The notes under the pieces: model-generated | What the model was told of the DNA's origin: nothing | Seen by the model: only the letters and a program-made list of their open reading frames with translations | Database searches by the model: none | Source: a virus | Length of the DNA stretch: 47,763 nucleotides | IMG/VR virus record: IMGVR_UViG_3300046471_000091 | Coordinates: 1 to 47,763 of that record | Direction: 5' to 3' (one strand) | In this document: positions 6,595 through 13,794 of the stretch, in pieces | Position numbering within the stretch: the first letter of the stretch is position 1 | How the letters are laid out: each line of letters begins with the position of its first letter | Made by a program: the position numbers and the translations under genes

Positions 6595-8409
6595 TCACGG
6601 CAAAAATATTGACGCGTTGGGGGCGGATGAATATGTCGTGACAAAAGAACCCTGACTGGGTATTTCGAATGTGCATGGCGTCGCGCTGCATACCTGTGTG
6701 CCGCCTACCGTAACGGAGGATACCGTTCCTCCATACATGGTTACGATGAGTGCACCCATGAACGTTGAGTGGTATGTATAGGGCGATGCACCAAGCGAGA
6801 TACCTGCGGGTCCTTGCGGGTTATAGCCCATCGCATTTGCGACGTTGATAGTGTCGCTTCCCGCATTCCCGTTGGAAATTGATGCACTGGTTGCGCCCAG
6901 GAGATTCACATTCGACAGATAGGCGGTTCCTGTAAACCCTGCGTCAAACTGCACGTTGTACTTCTGCTGTGACCCGAATCCAGCCGTGACTCCGACAACG
7001 CCGCCAGTGATTGTGATGTTGTTTGCACCTGTGCCAAATTCGAGGCCTGCATATGTGCCAGTCGTGACATTCGAGTTTCCGGCAACCGCTATATTTGACA
7101 GGTTGATGTGATTGGCATACGTCGCATATAGGCCGTCCTGGACATTGTTCACAGACATGACATTTGACAGATGAACGCCGTCAATGGTCGTCGTTGACAG
7201 GCCACCTAAATTGATCCCGTTATTACAGGTCGCCATCCACGAATTCGAAATCATCAGCCCTAGAATACTGCCTGTCCCGGTCGGCACTACATTGACGCCA
7301 TTGCCCGTCGAAGTGCTGTATGTCCAGTCGCAACTATCGAAATAAGAATTATCAATGTAAACCCATTTGACGGACTGTCCTGTCCCGGGGTTGATCAACA
7401 GATTATGGTGGGAATGCAGGATATCCGAATTGGAGATCGTAACGGAGCCGTTACTGTTCGATACCGCGATACCTGCCTGCGGCGCATAACTGCCGCTATC
7501 CATATCCATGATGACGCCGTCTAGATACTGATCGCCGCCGCCATTGATCGTGATGCCCTGCCCGTTGAAGTCGCGGATTTCCAGCACATGTGCGTGGATT
7601 GCACCCGCTGCATTTATCATTAGCGGGTTGTAACCGTTCACCATGTAGACGTTATCGAGTTTTGAAAGACTCGATCCGGCCTGATAGTTGATGAACGCCC
7701 CAGCGGTCATCGGACTTGCAGAATAAAACGCAATGTCTCGGAAATTGACGTAGGGCGCAGAAACATCAATGACATCGGCCGATGTCGAGCCAGCAAGAAT
7801 AACCGGCCCAGCATTTACACCAGGGGCTCCCTGACCAATAAAACTAATGTTTGCCGTCGAGATGGATATGCCGGTCAGGAGGAATTTTCCTTTGGGCACG
7901 GAAACGATGCCGCTTTGCGAGCCCGCTCCAGCCGCAGACGCAATTGCGCTATTGAATGCGCTAACGCTGCTCGCCACGCCCGTTGGATCAGCGCCCCACC
8001 AGACTGGATTTACAAAACCGAGTGCCGTGCAACCCCAACCACCAGTCGCGCGCACCCACAACTGACCAATTGCGGACGAACACAGCGAATCAAACGCGCC
8101 TCCGGGCGCGGATATGCTGGTTGAGCCAGTGCCGCCATTCGCAACAGGGACTGTCGATGAGCCAAGGATCGACGCCAGCGCAGCGCCTTGCGTATTCGCC
8201 CCAGTCCCACCACTCGCCAGCCCAATCGGCGAGCCCGTGACCGATAGCGATGGAACCGTCAATGGTCCGGTGAGGATGCCGCCCGCGATCGGCAGCGTAT
8301 TTGCAAACGCATTGTTGAGTTGCGAGGCGGTCAGGACATGACCGTCTACGAACTGTGCGTTGGCGATGCCAGGGAGAAGCAGGGCGGCTAGGAGGAGGCG
8401 TTTGAGCAT
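6595..8409 (-). CDS. Beta-helix tail spike with Sec signal peptide
   Basis: A 604-residue protein. Residues 1-18 form a clear Sec signal (K-R, Leu-rich core, A-N-A before Gln19). Two G-G-T-G repeats near residues 67-95, as in tail fibre proteins, follow. A pectate-lyase_3-type beta-helix starts at W-W-G-A-D-P-T-G (about 137-144) and runs through N/G-rich coils to about 530, and the C-terminus is beta-rich. It is probably a polysaccharide-binding or depolymerising spike. The signal peptide is unusual for a virion protein assembled in the cytoplasm and may instead indicate secretion to the envelope. It lies between the RHH repressor gene and the lysis genes and is bounded by terminators on both sides. 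Confidence 0.75.
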   Translation of the reverse strand: MLKRLLLAALLLPGIANAQFVDGHVLTASQLNNAFANTLPIAGGILTGPLTVPSLSVTGSPIGLASGGTGANTQGAALASILGSSTVPVANGGTGSTSISAPGGAFDSLCSSAIGQLWVRATGGWGCTALGFVNPVWWGADPTGVASSVSAFNSAIASAAGAGSQSGIVSVPKGKFLLTGISISTANISFIGQGAPGVNAGPVILAGSTSADVIDVSAPYVNFRDIAFYSASPMTAGAFINYQAGSSLSKLDNVYMVNGYNPLMINAAGAIHAHVLEIRDFNGQGITINGGGDQYLDGVIMDMDSGSYAPQAGIAVSNSNGSVTISNSDILHSHHNLLINPGTGQSVKWVYIDNSYFDSCDWTYSTSTGNGVNVVPTGTGSILGLMISNSWMATCNNGINLGGLSTTTIDGVHLSNVMSVNNVQDGLYATYANHINLSNIAVAGNSNVTTGTYAGLEFGTGANNITITGGVVGVTAGFGSQQKYNVQFDAGFTGTAYLSNVNLLGATSASISNGNAGSDTINVANAMGYNPQGPAGISLGASPYTYHSTFMGALIVTMYGGTVSSVTVGGTQVCSATPCTFEIPSQGSFVTTYSSAPNASIFLP

Positions 8410-8428
8410 GGGCGTTTGGTATGGGCGT

Positions 8429-8454
8429 AAAAAAACCGCCTCGGTGGGCGGTTT
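8429..8454 (-). terminator. Intrinsic terminator after RHH repressor gene
   Basis: 8-bp stem (8433-8440 with 8447-8454), 6-nt loop, seven T on the minus strand. It isolates the Mnt-like repressor gene from the tail spike gene. Confidence 0.85.
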
Positions 8455-8468
8455 GGATGTATCTCAAG

Positions 8469-8518
8469 CCCTCAATTCAACTTAGGGCTTACGGCAATAC
8501 CCTCACTTCAAGTTAGGG
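8469..8518. repeat. Two tandem 19-bp dyad repeats
   Basis: Two near-identical 19-bp units at 8469-8487 and 8500-8518 (17 of 19 identical, 31 bp apart), each with a CCCT...AGGG dyad around a TTCAA core. The second overlaps the stop codon of the RHH gene. They could be protein-binding operators three helical turns apart, or weak RNA hairpins ahead of the terminator. Confidence 0.6.
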
Positions 8519-9070
8519 TTTCTTTTTTGCCGCCCGCTTGGGGCGCGCGTCTGTATGGTGCTCAACCAAGACGACTGCCTTTTCCGGCAGTCGCTTTTTG
8601 GCCTCTTCGAGCGCAGCAACTACCTTTGACAGTTCTATGTCGCCATTCAGCGTTAGCACGACGACTGCGGGCGCATCCTTGTGCAGGCCCGCAGTCAAGA
8701 GCTGGTCCACAGCCTCTTTGCTGTCTAACCCGTACTCTTTGCGGTATGCATTCAGGCGAGTGCCGAGCCTGGCCGGAATGAAGTGCTCCTCCCAATCGAA
8801 TGAGTGGCTTAACCGATGGAGGATTTCTTCTGTGAGCGTGCGGCCGAACTCCTCGGCGTGCGCCTCCAATTTGTCTCGCAGATCGACCGGTAGAGGGAGC
8901 GCCGACTCATTCGGCTCGAAACTTTGCTCGATACGCCTCACGAACTCGGTGTTCATGCTTCGGTCAGCCGCCTTCGCGGCCTCTGCGATGCGGTCACGCA
9001 GGCCTTCCGGCAGACGAAGGATGTATTTATCGCCACGCTGAGGGGCGCGCTCGGGCTTGGTATTTTCCAT
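8513..9070 (-). CDS. Mnt/Arc-like repressor with three RHH motifs
   Basis: A 185-residue DNA-binding protein. Residues 14-52 form an Arc/Mnt-type ribbon-helix-helix (beta strand K-Y-I-L-R-L-P, then helices with R-S-M-N-T-E as in Mnt). Residues 57-91 and 97-129 repeat the same pattern (strand, then L-R-D-K-L or L-G-T-R-L, then a second helix), so the chain seems to hold three fused RHH units. The C-terminal 50 residues are a small alpha/beta segment ending in a Lys-rich tail. It is divergent from an Arc-like gene, with four 13-bp palindromes between them. By analogy with P22 mnt it would repress the antirepressor genes. Confidence 0.8.
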   Translation of the reverse strand: MENTKPERAPQRGDKYILRLPEGLRDRIAEAAKAADRSMNTEFVRRIEQSFEPNESALPLPVDLRDKLEAHAEEFGRTLTEEILHRLSHSFDWEEHFIPARLGTRLNAYRKEYGLDSKEAVDQLLTAGLHKDAPAVVVLTLNGDIELSKVVAALEEAKKRLPEKAVVLVEHHTDARPKRAAKKKP

Positions 9071-9083
9071 TCCCGAAGAATAC

Positions 9084-9180
9084 TGGCTATGAGCCCGTTA
9101 CAAAATACTGGCCCTGAGCCATAAAAATAGCTTGCAGACATGGCTGATGGCCACTATATTACGTACATGGCCCTGAGCCA
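9084..9180. promoter_or_regulatory. Operator cluster, four TGGC-N5-GCCA palindromes
   Basis: Four 13-bp sites lie in the 128-bp divergent region: 9084-9096 (one mismatch), 9109-9121, 9141-9153 and 9168-9180, with starts 25, 32 and 27 bp apart. The second and fourth are identical. Their placement between two RHH genes suggests they are operators for one or both of these proteins. Confidence 0.75.
9132..9160 (+). promoter_or_regulatory. Candidate promoter for arc-like/antirepressor operon
   Basis: TTGCAG (9132-9137) and TATATT (9155-9160) are separated by exactly 17 bp, and the operator at 9141-9153 fills the spacer. The -35 is weak (3 of 6) and the -10 good (5 of 6). Repression by an operator-bound RHH protein would occlude RNA polymerase. 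Confidence 0.55.
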
Positions 9181-9198
9181 TGCAACCGGAGATTGCCA

Positions 9199-9390
9199 AT
9201 GGATAGCAAAAACTACCCCAGCCGGCTCGCAGACAAATTCATGCTGCGACTGGATACCGGGATGCGGGACGAACTGAAGATCATTGCCGCAAAGAATCGT
9301 CGAAGTATGAATTCTGAAATTATCGTGAGACTTGCAGAAAGCATGGCTACGGAAAAAGTAAAGGCCTCGACCGGGATGCTGGGGAGCTAA
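9199..9390 (+). CDS. Arc-like RHH repressor
   Basis: A 63-residue protein resembling P22 Arc over its full length: strand F-M-L-R-L at residues 14-18, then D-E-L-K helix A, the N-R-R-S-M-N-S-E-I turn at 33-41, and helix B with R-L-A-E-S-M. Arc-family proteins bind DNA as RHH dimers through the beta strand. The ATG at 9199 is chosen because GGAGA lies 6 nt before it; an in-frame TTG two codons upstream is less likely. It is the first gene of a rightward operon leading to two antirepressor-type proteins, the same position Arc holds before ant in P22. Confidence 0.85.
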   Translation: MDSKNYPSRLADKFMLRLDTGMRDELKIIAAKNRRSMNSEIIVRLAESMATEKVKASTGMLGS

Positions 9391-9434
9391 GCGGTCAAGG
9401 CCTTTGGATACAACAATCTCTTGCGGAGATTTGA

Positions 9435-9725
9435 ATGAATACTAGCATAGCCACGCCTGGCGTCAATGCCAGCGCCAATAATCTTCGTTGCCACGCCGGC
9501 AACCTCGCGATCCTAAGCGGAAAGTTCGGTACGCGCATTGTTCGCATCGTCGGGCGTGCAGCCGATATCTACTACGATTGGAAAGTCGAAATTCTCGGCT
9601 CGCCGATCTGGATCATTGATGCTCGCAGTGACAAGCCGCAACTTAGCAATCTCGGTTTCGCGAACGATTGCAGCCTCTTCCCGCTCGAAGCAGAAGCAGA
9701 AGCAGAGGAGGTGTGCCATGCATAA
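9435..9725 (+). CDS. Hypothetical protein of antirepressor operon
   Basis: A 96-residue protein without a recognised domain. The middle (about residues 25-65) is predicted beta-rich with aromatic residues, and the C-terminus is strongly acidic (E-A-E-A-E-A-E-E). A ribosome binding site (GGAG) lies 9 nt before the start. The end overlaps the downstream antirepressor start by 8 nt, and that gene's Shine-Dalgarno sequence lies within the acidic tail codons, so the two are probably coupled. Confidence 0.6.
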   Translation: MNTSIATPGVNASANNLRCHAGNLAILSGKFGTRIVRIVGRAADIYYDWKVEILGSPIWIIDARSDKPQLSNLGFANDCSLFPLEAEAEAEEVCHA

Positions 9726-10602
9726 CGCCCTTGCTCTGCCGACCACATTCAATTTCGGCGCCCAGCAACTGCGTGTGATTTTGATTGACGGATTACCGTG
9801 GTTCATCGCAGCAGATGTTTGCCGCGCTCTGAATTTGAGCAATCCGACGATGGCCATGCGCGCCCTCGACGAAGACGAGCAAATGACGCAGAAAGTCCCG
9901 AGCCTCAGTCGCGGCAACGATACTGCGAATCTCGTTAGTGAATCCGGCATGTACACGCTGGTTCTGCGCTGCCGCGATGCCGTAAAGGCCGGCACGGTCC
10001 CGCACCGTTTCCGCAAGTGGGTGACCTCGGAAGTGCTACCGGCAATCCGCAAGACCGGCGCGTACGCAGTCGATGCGGCTCCGGAAGTACCGCTGCTGAT
10101 CGGATCGAAGCAGCAAGCCGAACTGGAGCGCGCAGTCCATGACCTCGCGACGCTCGCTGGCCAGAAGGGCAAGAACTATCGCTCGGTCTGCCTTTCGACG
10201 TGGCGCGATCTGCGCAAGGAATTTGACCTGAAGGAATATGTGCAGCTTCCCGCCGCCAGATTTCAGGAGGCGCTGGACTTTGTCGTCGATCGCCGCACCC
10301 AGTGGGAGGTTGTTGATGCAAGCGCCTCCTACACGCTGGAAAACTTCACGGACATGCTGAACGACTTTTACTTCGGCAACAAGGTGCCGGCGCGCGTCGA
10401 AGTCGAACTTGCCCGGCTACTGCTGATGCGGACAAGAGAGGCCATCGGCGAGGCAAAATTTCAGCTTTCATGGCTGAAGATCGCTGACCCTGAAGTTCGC
10501 CTCTGTGTGCGGAACGCAAACAAGATTCTCGCTCGCAAACAACTAACGGTTCCGCTCGAGCCGTGGCACCGCAGTATCAACCTTGTTCGGAGAGTTGCGT
10601 AA
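9718..10602 (+). CDS. Bro-N domain phage antirepressor
   Basis: A 294-residue protein. Residues 11-113 form a Bro-N domain (F-N-F, L-R-V-I, W-F-I-A-A-D-V-C-R-A-L, then E-S-G-M-Y-T-L and F-R-K-W-V-T-x-E-V-L-P-A-I-R-K-T-G). The C-terminal half resembles ORF6C-type antirepressor tails around residues 155-195, followed by a helical region. Bro-N/ORF6C proteins act as phage antirepressors or DNA-binding regulators. The start at 9718 is chosen over a longer frame because a strong GAGGAGGT lies just upstream. The position after an Arc-like gene parallels P22 ant. The stop overlaps the KilA-N gene start (TAATG). Confidence 0.85.
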   Translation: MHNALALPTTFNFGAQQLRVILIDGLPWFIAADVCRALNLSNPTMAMRALDEDEQMTQKVPSLSRGNDTANLVSESGMYTLVLRCRDAVKAGTVPHRFRKWVTSEVLPAIRKTGAYAVDAAPEVPLLIGSKQQAELERAVHDLATLAGQKGKNYRSVCLSTWRDLRKEFDLKEYVQLPAARFQEALDFVVDRRTQWEVVDASASYTLENFTDMLNDFYFGNKVPARVEVELARLLLMRTREAIGEAKFQLSWLKIADPEVRLCVRNANKILARKQLTVPLEPWHRSINLVRRVA

Positions 10603-11354
10603 TGCATGACCTTATCCAGATAGGCAGTGTAGTGATTCATGCCGATGAAAATGGCCGATTCAGCCTTAACGATCTCCATCGCGCAGCGGGAGGGGAGGAT
10701 CGGCACAGCCCAAACCGCTGGACAAGAACGGATGGGTATCAAGCGCTTGTCGCCGAGCTAACGCCAGAAATGGCGTTTGCCCCGGTCGAGTCTACCCGCG
10801 GAGGCGCATCGCCGGGCACATACGCGGCGAAGGAACTGGTGTATGCCTACGCCATGTGGATTTCCGCATCCTTCAATTTGAAGGTCATTCGCACATTCGA
10901 TGCCGTCGCGACGGGGAATGCACCGCCTCAGCTTGGCGAAATGCGCGAGGCTGTTGACCTGTTTCAACCGTTCTTCGAGGTTGCTGTCCTGATCGGGTGT
11001 GACAAGCAGGCAGCGGCGATCAGCGCCAACCAAGCTGTCTTCGCCGTCTCCGGGGCAAACGTCCTGCAACTCATGGGACGCACGCATATGAAGGCCGAAA
11101 ACCAGGAGTCGCTGTTTTATATCCCGCGCGAGCTGGGCGAGCGACTCGGCGGCATCTCCGCGCAGAAAGTCAACAAGATGCTTGTTGCGTCAGGATTTCA
11201 GTTGAAGGTTGGAGAGCAGTGGGAAGTAACTGACTCCGGCAAGCGATTCGCCCGCATCTACGACACTGGCAAGAAGCACAGCAGTGGCGTTCCGATCCAG
11301 CAGATCAAATGGTCTTCCGAGGTCATCCCGGCACTTGGGAGGGATGCGGCATGA
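10602..11354 (+). CDS. KilA-N domain antirepressor
   Basis: A 250-residue protein. The N-terminal 105 residues are a KilA-N domain: F-S-L-N-D-L-H-R-A-A, the N-R-W motif, a variable loop, then Y-A-A-K-E-L-V-Y-A-Y-A-M-W-I-S and F-D-A-V. The C-terminal part, about 165-245, looks like a winged-helix antirepressor domain (I-P-R-E-L-G ... V-N-K-M-L ... W-x-V-T-D-S-G-K). Proteins of this type counter phage repressors or bind DNA. Two different antirepressor types in a row, both following the Arc-like gene, suggest a two-output switch. The start uses a TAATG overlap and the stop overlaps the next gene by 4 nt. Confidence 0.85.
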   Translation: MHDLIQIGSVVIHADENGRFSLNDLHRAAGGEDRHSPNRWTRTDGYQALVAELTPEMAFAPVESTRGGASPGTYAAKELVYAYAMWISASFNLKVIRTFDAVATGNAPPQLGEMREAVDLFQPFFEVAVLIGCDKQAAAISANQAVFAVSGANVLQLMGRTHMKAENQESLFYIPRELGERLGGISAQKVNKMLVASGFQLKVGEQWEVTDSGKRFARIYDTGKKHSSGVPIQQIKWSSEVIPALGRDAA

Positions 11355-11578
11355 CCGAATTTGCCCACTTCAAATTCAACGAGCCCGGACTTGATGAGGA
11401 CGAGTGCCTAGCTGGCTACCGATCTGGCCTTGACGGCGATCCCGAGCCCGGTAGCGACAAGAGCCGGTCGTTTTTGCACGGATGGCGAAACGGTATGGCC
11501 GACAAGGGTCAATTGCCGATTTCACCGGAGCAACGCGAATACGCAGCCTCTTATGTAAGGGCGCATAGAGCGCACTAG
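11351..11578 (+). CDS. Rmf/CrpP-fold small protein
   Basis: A 75-residue protein with the signature of ribosome-modulation-factor/CrpP-like small proteins: G-Y-R-S-G-L near residues 22-27, then a turn with paired Pro/Asp, and the F-L-H-G-W-R-N-G-M helix at about 41-49. RMF dimerises ribosomes during hibernation; CrpP relatives are plasmid- or phage-borne with debated roles. Function here is open: ribosome modulation or a small DNA/RNA-binding adaptor. The ATGA overlap with the KilA-N gene places it in the antirepressor operon. Confidence 0.6.
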   Translation: MTEFAHFKFNEPGLDEDECLAGYRSGLDGDPEPGSDKSRSFLHGWRNGMADKGQLPISPEQREYAASYVRAHRAH

Positions 11579-11586
11579 AAACAGGT

Positions 11587-11618
11587 GCGCCCACATCGGC
11601 AGCAACCGATGCAGGCGC
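11587..11618 (+). other. RNA hairpin between operon and OMP gene
   Basis: An imperfect stem-loop: GCGCC (11587-11591) with GGCGC (11614-11618), a CA/CA internal loop, CATCGG (11594-11599) with CCGATG (11606-11611), and a 6-nt loop. Only three T follow, so it is at best a weak terminator of the antirepressor operon or a 5' structure of the OMP mRNA. Confidence 0.55.
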
Positions 11619-11659
11619 GGTTTGACCCGAAACCTAACAGCGACGAAAGGAAACGAATC

Positions 11660-12352
11660 ATGTTCAAGATTATCACAACTGCGGTTGTGGGGATGGCATT
11701 CGCCCTAAGCGCACATGCGCAAGACTGGTTTCAGTTCGAAGCCGGCATAGGTGCCGCGGCCTATCAGCGCGGTCCCGATGGTTTGTGGGTTCAGGATGGC
11801 TTCGAACACAAACTGCACCTGACTGCCCCAGCCATTGAAGTCGGCCTGACTGGCGATCTGTATCAGGCGACGCACTGGGGTCTTTCATGGCATGCCGACT
11901 GGGCATGGCTTGGGACTATCAAGAGCCAGAGCCTGGCGACTCCCAGCGATGCGAACTACAACGTCACCACGAAGGGCTGCAACGGCCCGTGCTGGCCGCT
12001 CGCCAACTACAACGGCACCGGCCATGATCAGGGCTTCATGCTGACGCTCGAGCCCCACTACGATTACGCCGGCTGGCGCTTCGGCGTTGAGGCGGGACCG
12101 TATATCCACCGATCGAGCTGGGCCGAGGACGTCACAGGCTGGGTCTCATCGCCGACAGCGACGCCGACAAACCTGCACGTCCGGAATCGCGCGCAGTGGC
12201 GTGTTGGTGAGGTATTCGGCGCGTCGGTTGGCTACAGAAACCTCACCATCGCGTACCAGTTCTTCAGGAACAGCACGCCGGTTAGCAGCAGCGATCCCTA
12301 CCCGCCGATCTGGCGCAGCACGCATTTGCTGGTGATGAAATACCGGTATTGA
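11660..12352 (+). CDS. Outer-membrane beta-barrel protein (moron)
   Basis: A 230-residue protein with a Sec signal peptide (residues 1-20, A-H-A before Gln21) and alternating aromatic/polar strands throughout. It ends in a K-Y-R-Y strand whose terminal aromatic fits outer-membrane barrel insertion by the BAM machinery. A CxxxxC pair (N-G-P-C region) could form a loop disulphide. The start is set by AAGGAAA upstream. The gene is transcribed against the surrounding tail genes and is not a virion protein type, so I infer a lysogenic-conversion role such as masking a receptor or excluding superinfecting phage. Nothing identifies a specific partner. Confidence 0.7.
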   Translation: MFKIITTAVVGMAFALSAHAQDWFQFEAGIGAAAYQRGPDGLWVQDGFEHKLHLTAPAIEVGLTGDLYQATHWGLSWHADWAWLGTIKSQSLATPSDANYNVTTKGCNGPCWPLANYNGTGHDQGFMLTLEPHYDYAGWRFGVEAGPYIHRSSWAEDVTGWVSSPTATPTNLHVRNRAQWRVGEVFGASVGYRNLTIAYQFFRNSTPVSSSDPYPPIWRSTHLLVMKYRY

Positions 12353-12373
12353 TCAACGATCGTCTGTTCGGAT

Positions 12374-13540
12374 CTACGCTTGAACGCTCGGGCGACCTAT
12401 TGATGATAAATGGCGCCCAGCAGCCGTAAATGGCCTTTCAACAAAGTTGAAAGAAAGCAATGCAAGCGGAATCGTCAATGCTATCGAAACAACGCACGAG
12501 ACACCCATGATTAGCATGGGAACGCGTGCCAGAATATTTGCAGGGACTGCATGCAATAGCACATTGGCAATGGCGTACAAAACTATAAAATGAAGAAGAT
12601 AGAAGCTATAGGAAATCTTCCCCAGAAATCGAGCCCACCCCGCATCGAGAACAGAAAATTGTCGCGATTTTTTGTCAATACTTAACGACCACACAATACC
12701 CCCACTCCCTGCAATCACCATAATGTCAGCGACGAAGGAATGATCCAGCGGGAAAAAAATATTCGCCGCCATAATCATCCCCATACAGGTCCACCCCCAA
12801 AACCGCGTCGGATAAAAGGTCGGCGCTGCGCCTGATGACGAATGCTTTGCAATCACAGATCCGAGCGCGAATGCGTAAAGAAATCGAGCCACGCCGGCGG
12901 CGTCGCCGCGATCAAACCAAGCGATCAAAAACGTGACTAGCACCACGATGATGCTGCGGACGGCACCCCTTGGCCCCATCAACCAAACGATCACGGGTAT
13001 CAAAAGGGAAGCCAAGACCTCAATTCTCAGTGTCCATGAGATCGGATTTAGAAGTGAGTCAGAGAAGACAGCATTATCCAAAACAGTTCGCAGCGTCACG
13101 GGGTCCGTATACCACCAGCCAAACCAAGCCGATGCGACTGGAAAATTTTCGTACCCAGGATACACAACACCTAGATACACAAGAACGACTGCCAACGAAA
13201 ACCAGTATGCGGGGATGATGCGAAATAGTCGTTTCACCGAAAATCGCATGTAGCTAGCCGCGCCAATCTCAGTATTCGAAAGCGATCGGGCAAGCACGAA
13301 GCCGCTCAGTACGAAGAAAACGTCTACTGCCGCGGCTCCATTAAAAAAAGAAATGACGATCCGCGCTACTGTGGCTTGGACACCCTGCACGTTAACCAAC
13401 GTTTTCGACCAAAGTGATTTTTCTGCGCCAATCGAAAGCCAGAACATCGAGTGACATACGGCCACCCAGAGCGCTGCTATACCGCGCAAAGATTCAAGTC
13501 GGCTAATAAAACTACCAGATGCGCCTTTTTCGATCGACAT
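12374..13540 (-). CDS. Acyltransferase 3 family membrane protein
   Basis: A 388-residue integral membrane protein with about ten hydrophobic segments. It opens with the acyltransferase-3 signature R-L-E-S-L-R-G-I-A-A-L with H30 nearby, followed by the F-F-V-L-S-G-F-V motif near residues 75-82. Family members (OafA/YrhL type) acetylate O-antigen or other surface sugars using acyl-CoA. In phages they alter the receptor and protect lysogens. The DNA looks AT-richer than its neighbours, a sign of recent acquisition. It is convergent with the OMP gene, ending 21 bp from it, with no strong terminator between. Its promoter is not obvious; it may be read from the tail fibre transcript. Confidence 0.85.
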   Translation of the reverse strand: MSIEKGASGSFISRLESLRGIAALWVAVCHSMFWLSIGAEKSLWSKTLVNVQGVQATVARIVISFFNGAAAVDVFFVLSGFVLARSLSNTEIGAASYMRFSVKRLFRIIPAYWFSLAVVLVYLGVVYPGYENFPVASAWFGWWYTDPVTLRTVLDNAVFSDSLLNPISWTLRIEVLASLLIPVIVWLMGPRGAVRSIIVVLVTFLIAWFDRGDAAGVARFLYAFALGSVIAKHSSSGAAPTFYPTRFWGWTCMGMIMAANIFFPLDHSFVADIMVIAGSGGIVWSLSIDKKSRQFSVLDAGWARFLGKISYSFYLLHFIVLYAIANVLLHAVPANILARVPMLIMGVSCVVSIALTIPLALLSFNFVERPFTAAGRHLSSIGRPSVQA

Positions 13541-13594
13541 TATGCACCCCGTCCAAGATGCGCAATACTAGCAGAATATGGCTCCATATCGAGA

Positions 13595-13792
13595 TCAGGC
13601 GTCGGATGGAGCTGGCAGTCCCTGAATGGGGGGAAAGAACTTTTGCTGGGCCGCATAATAGGAGGCCCAGCGGGCGTCAGAGGTATCCACAGTTCCGCAG
13701 TTAGCCCAGAATTTCGAATCGGGTTCACCCGAAAAATATGACACGATCGCTGTTTCGGATGCATCCGAGAATTGCACGTTGATTGTCGCCAT
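13595..13792 (-). CDS. Small tail-fibre-associated protein
   Basis: A 65-residue protein, Ser/Asp-rich with a cluster of aromatic residues (W-A-S-Y-Y) in the middle and a Pro-rich end. It begins 2 nt after the tail fibre stop. Small proteins in this position in Burkholderia phages often accompany the fibre as chaperone or cap. I do not recognise a domain. Confidence 0.6.
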   Translation of the reverse strand: MATINVQFSDASETAIVSYFSGEPDSKFWANCGTVDTSDARWASYYAAQQKFFPPIQGLPAPSDA

Positions 13793-13794
13793 TT

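Noticed and set aside
9513-10172. A 219-codon minus-strand frame opposite the Bro-N gene
   Set aside because: The Bro-N domain on the plus strand is clear, and the antisense translation is Arg/Ser-rich with no domain.
12353-12373. A bidirectional terminator between the OMP and acyltransferase genes
   Set aside because: The 21-bp gap has no strong hairpin or T-run in either direction.
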